From: Sporosarcina sp. FSL K6-3457
Lineage (GTDB): Bacteria; Bacillota; Bacilli; Bacillales_A; Planococcaceae
Direction: 5' to 3'
DNA length: 64,000 bases
Assembly: GCF_038007285.1 (NCBI RefSeq)
Contig: NZ_JBBOWX010000001.1
Location: 2,063,501-2,127,500, forward strand
The position numbers were made by a program, and so were the translations under genes. Below are positions 62,650 to 64,000 of the stretch, piece after piece. The notes below the pieces were generated by a model. That model saw only the letters and a program-made list of their open reading frames with translations. It was not told the origin of the DNA and ran no database searches. Numbering within the stretch: the stretch's first letter is position 1; the number at the start of each line of letters is the position of its first letter.

Positions 62650-63253
62650 GTTTAGATTCTTTATCAATTTTGAAAAAGAAGAGCAATGGCTAGAGCAAAT
62701 GGCGTCTGACGGTTACCATTTAAAAAGCACTTTCATGGGTTATCAATTTCAACGGGGGAAGTCAGAAGCAGCAACTATAAAAATTGACTTTAGGAAATTT
62801 AGGAGAAAAGAGGATTTCATCGATTATTGTACTCTGTTTGAAGACAGTGGATGGAAGCATCTCACTGGTAGCAAAGTTTCGGGGATTCAACACTTTAAAA
62901 GAATAGATGATACCGCTGGAGACGACATTTTTTCTGATAACAATTCAAAAGCTACTAGATATAAAAGGTATGCGAATATGTTTTTTGAATTGGCGATTTG
63001 TTATTTGCCGCTGGTAGTAGTATTTTATTCAGCAGATCTCATTGATCCAAAGGTTCTTATTAATCCAAAAGAACTTTATTTTACACCTGGTTTATGGGAT
63101 AGTACTGGAATATCTTTTTGGTTTTCTTTTCTATTTGAAACACCTTTCGCATTAGTAAGAGGGTTCACTTGGTTATTTATTCCACTAACAATTATTTTGT
63201 GTTTATTCTTTGGTTATAAATCGAACAAATTGTATTTGCAAAGTAATAAATAA
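62642..63253 (+). CDS. DUF2812 membrane protein
   Basis: A 203-residue protein. The cytoplasmic DUF2812 domain (about 1-105) shows EEQWLEQMASDGYHLKST, YQFQRG, IDYCTLFEDSGWKHL and the IFSDNNSK motif. Two helices follow (about 115-135 and 175-195). Such proteins occur almost only with PadR regulators and are thought to sense or mediate envelope stress, but the role is unproved. ATG 62642 with GGAGGG 7 nt upstream is chosen over 62636. Confidence 0.88.
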   Translation: MYKFRFFINFEKEEQWLEQMASDGYHLKSTFMGYQFQRGKSEAATIKIDFRKFRRKEDFIDYCTLFEDSGWKHLTGSKVSGIQHFKRIDDTAGDDIFSDNNSKATRYKRYANMFFELAICYLPLVVVFYSADLIDPKVLINPKELYFTPGLWDSTGISFWFSFLFETPFALVRGFTWLFIPLTIILCLFFGYKSNKLYLQSNK

Positions 63254-63413
63254 TGGCAGGTTTGGGAGAGATTCCATTTCGTCACAATAACGTAATTATC
63301 ATTTTACAGTTGTTCATGACAATAAAATCGTTTGCCATAGCTCTAAAAAGAGCTCGAAACTCAATTTAATGTTATAGTTAAAGCACAATATAAAAGTGAG
63401 TAGGCGAGTAAAC

Positions 63414-63791
63414 ATGATTGAGGTAAAAACATCTCCGCTAAGTGATGGAGAATTCAATAGAGGCGTATTTGCTACATGTGATTACAAAAAAGGGGAGCTT
63501 TTGCATGAAGCACCCGTCATTTCTTATCCAAACGAAGAGCATCAATACATTGAGAAAACTCTTCTTGCTGACTACGCGTTTGAGTATGGGATAGGTCAAT
63601 CTGCTATTCTTCTTGGGTATGGTATGTTGTTTAATCATTCGTATGAACCGAATGCGACGTATGATATTAATTTTAAAAATCGCACATTCGATTTCTTTGC
63701 GTATACCGATATAAAAGCAGGAGATGAAATTCTCATTAATTACAATGGCGATGTTGATGATAAGGATCAGCTGTGGTTTAACAAGGAATAA
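63414..63791 (+). CDS. SET-domain protein
   Basis: A 125-residue minimal SET domain. It has an N-terminal GRGVFA-like strand (NRGVFATCDYKKGELL), the cofactor/pseudoknot motif FNHSYEPNATYD and AGDEILINYNG, and a C-terminal LWF. SET proteins are SAM-dependent protein-lysine methyltransferases; bacterial members of this small type have no established target. ATG 63414 is preferred to GTG 63396, with AGGCGAG upstream. It is followed by a terminator. Confidence 0.88.
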   Translation: MIEVKTSPLSDGEFNRGVFATCDYKKGELLHEAPVISYPNEEHQYIEKTLLADYAFEYGIGQSAILLGYGMLFNHSYEPNATYDINFKNRTFDFFAYTDIKAGDEILINYNGDVDDKDQLWFNKE

Positions 63792-63804
63792 TAATGTAGT
63801 TTTT

Positions 63805-63842
63805 TACCTCTTTAGAAAAATAATCTAAAGGGGTATTTTTTT
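63805..63842 (+). terminator. terminator after the SET gene
   Basis: A 12-bp stem (63805-63816 with 63824-63835, one mismatch), a 7-nt loop and a T7 tail. Confidence 0.85.
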
Positions 63843-63909
63843 GAAAAATTTTCAAATACCTACTTGAGCTAGTTTCCTAATATCTTCATTTTATGTTAAA
63901 ATAAATTCA

Positions 63910-63936
63910 TTGACTTATTCGTCTAGCTAGATGAAT
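63910..63936 (+). promoter_or_regulatory. palindromic operator with -35-like box
   Basis: TTGACT (63910-63915) is followed by the palindrome ATTCGTCTAG/CTAGATGAAT (63917-63936, one mismatch). This resembles a TetR-type operator next to a promoter whose gene lies beyond the window. Confidence 0.5.
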
Positions 63937-64000
63937 TCAAACAATCAGTTTTTGGTAATTCACTATAGTAGCTTCAGAAATATAACAATTGGGGTGGGAG

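Overview
The window looks like a chromosomal segment of a low-GC, Gram-positive, endospore-type Bacillales, most likely Planococcaceae (Sporosarcina/Lysinibacillus-like). This is inferred from AGGAGG-type ribosome binding sites, sigma-A promoters, long U-tailed hairpin terminators, a CcpA cre box, Fur boxes, a glmS ribozyme, and relatives of Bacillus proteins (YunC, YitT, Btr, YumC, CutC, EcsB, DUF1540). No rRNA, tRNA or CRISPR array was seen.

Layout. 1-4.75 kb: 3' part of an FtsX-type permease gene, then on the minus strand a membrane-anchored trypsin-like protease, an EcsB-like ABC permease and a DUF624 membrane protein. 4.75-24.1 kb: a carbohydrate uptake and catabolism island. It has a sugar ABC importer without its own ATPase, a divergent regulator with a GGDEF-like domain and a C-terminal winged helix, and a long operon of oxidoreductases (NAD-epimerase-like, MDR, two Gfo/Idh/MocA plus a Gfo-like protein lacking the Rossmann half, two FAD enzymes), a DHDPS-family aldolase, a cytoplasmic DUF4838/GH-like protein, acetyltransferases and a sugar isomerase. 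The importer and the operon promoters carry the same operator overlapping the -35 box in identical geometry, and a half-site lies just before the regulator gene. They therefore probably form one regulon for an unidentified, probably oxidised or modified sugar.

24.2-31 kb: MATE exporter; RpiR/SIS regulator divergent from an ECF-type transporter (S, fused double ATPase, T) and a PHP hydrolase. 31-38.7 kb: housekeeping and small genes (YunC, YitT preceded by a 21-bp tandem repeat, DUF1540, SEC-C protein, a broken gene, GNAT, CutC, glmS with its ribozyme). 38.9-46.4 kb: an iron-responsive block with three Fur boxes: siderophore-binding lipoprotein, Btr-like AraC/SBP regulator, ferredoxin-NADP-reductase-like enzyme, then a LuxR regulator divergent from a methyltransferase/saccharopine-dehydrogenase-like pair. 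46.4-50.5 kb: zwf and 6-phosphogluconolactonase flanked by decayed copies of the glmS 3' end and of the cutC tail, terminator and glmS ribozyme. 50.5-56.1 kb: nikR and a complete nickel/peptide-type ABC importer. 57-60 kb: ECF sigma factor (apparently with an AUU start), zinc-finger anti-sigma and two membrane proteins. 60.2-62.1 kb: a dead IS66-family element with an intact 8-bp target duplication. 62.2-64 kb: PadR/DUF2812 pair under a palindromic operator, a SET-domain protein, and an outgoing promoter with a palindrome.

Best candidates for undescribed biology are the 20-kb catabolic island with its shared operator, the Fur-controlled LuxR/methyltransferase/dehydrogenase cluster, the RpiR-linked ECF transporter, and the fossil cutC-glmS duplication whose terminator stem shows compensatory changes.
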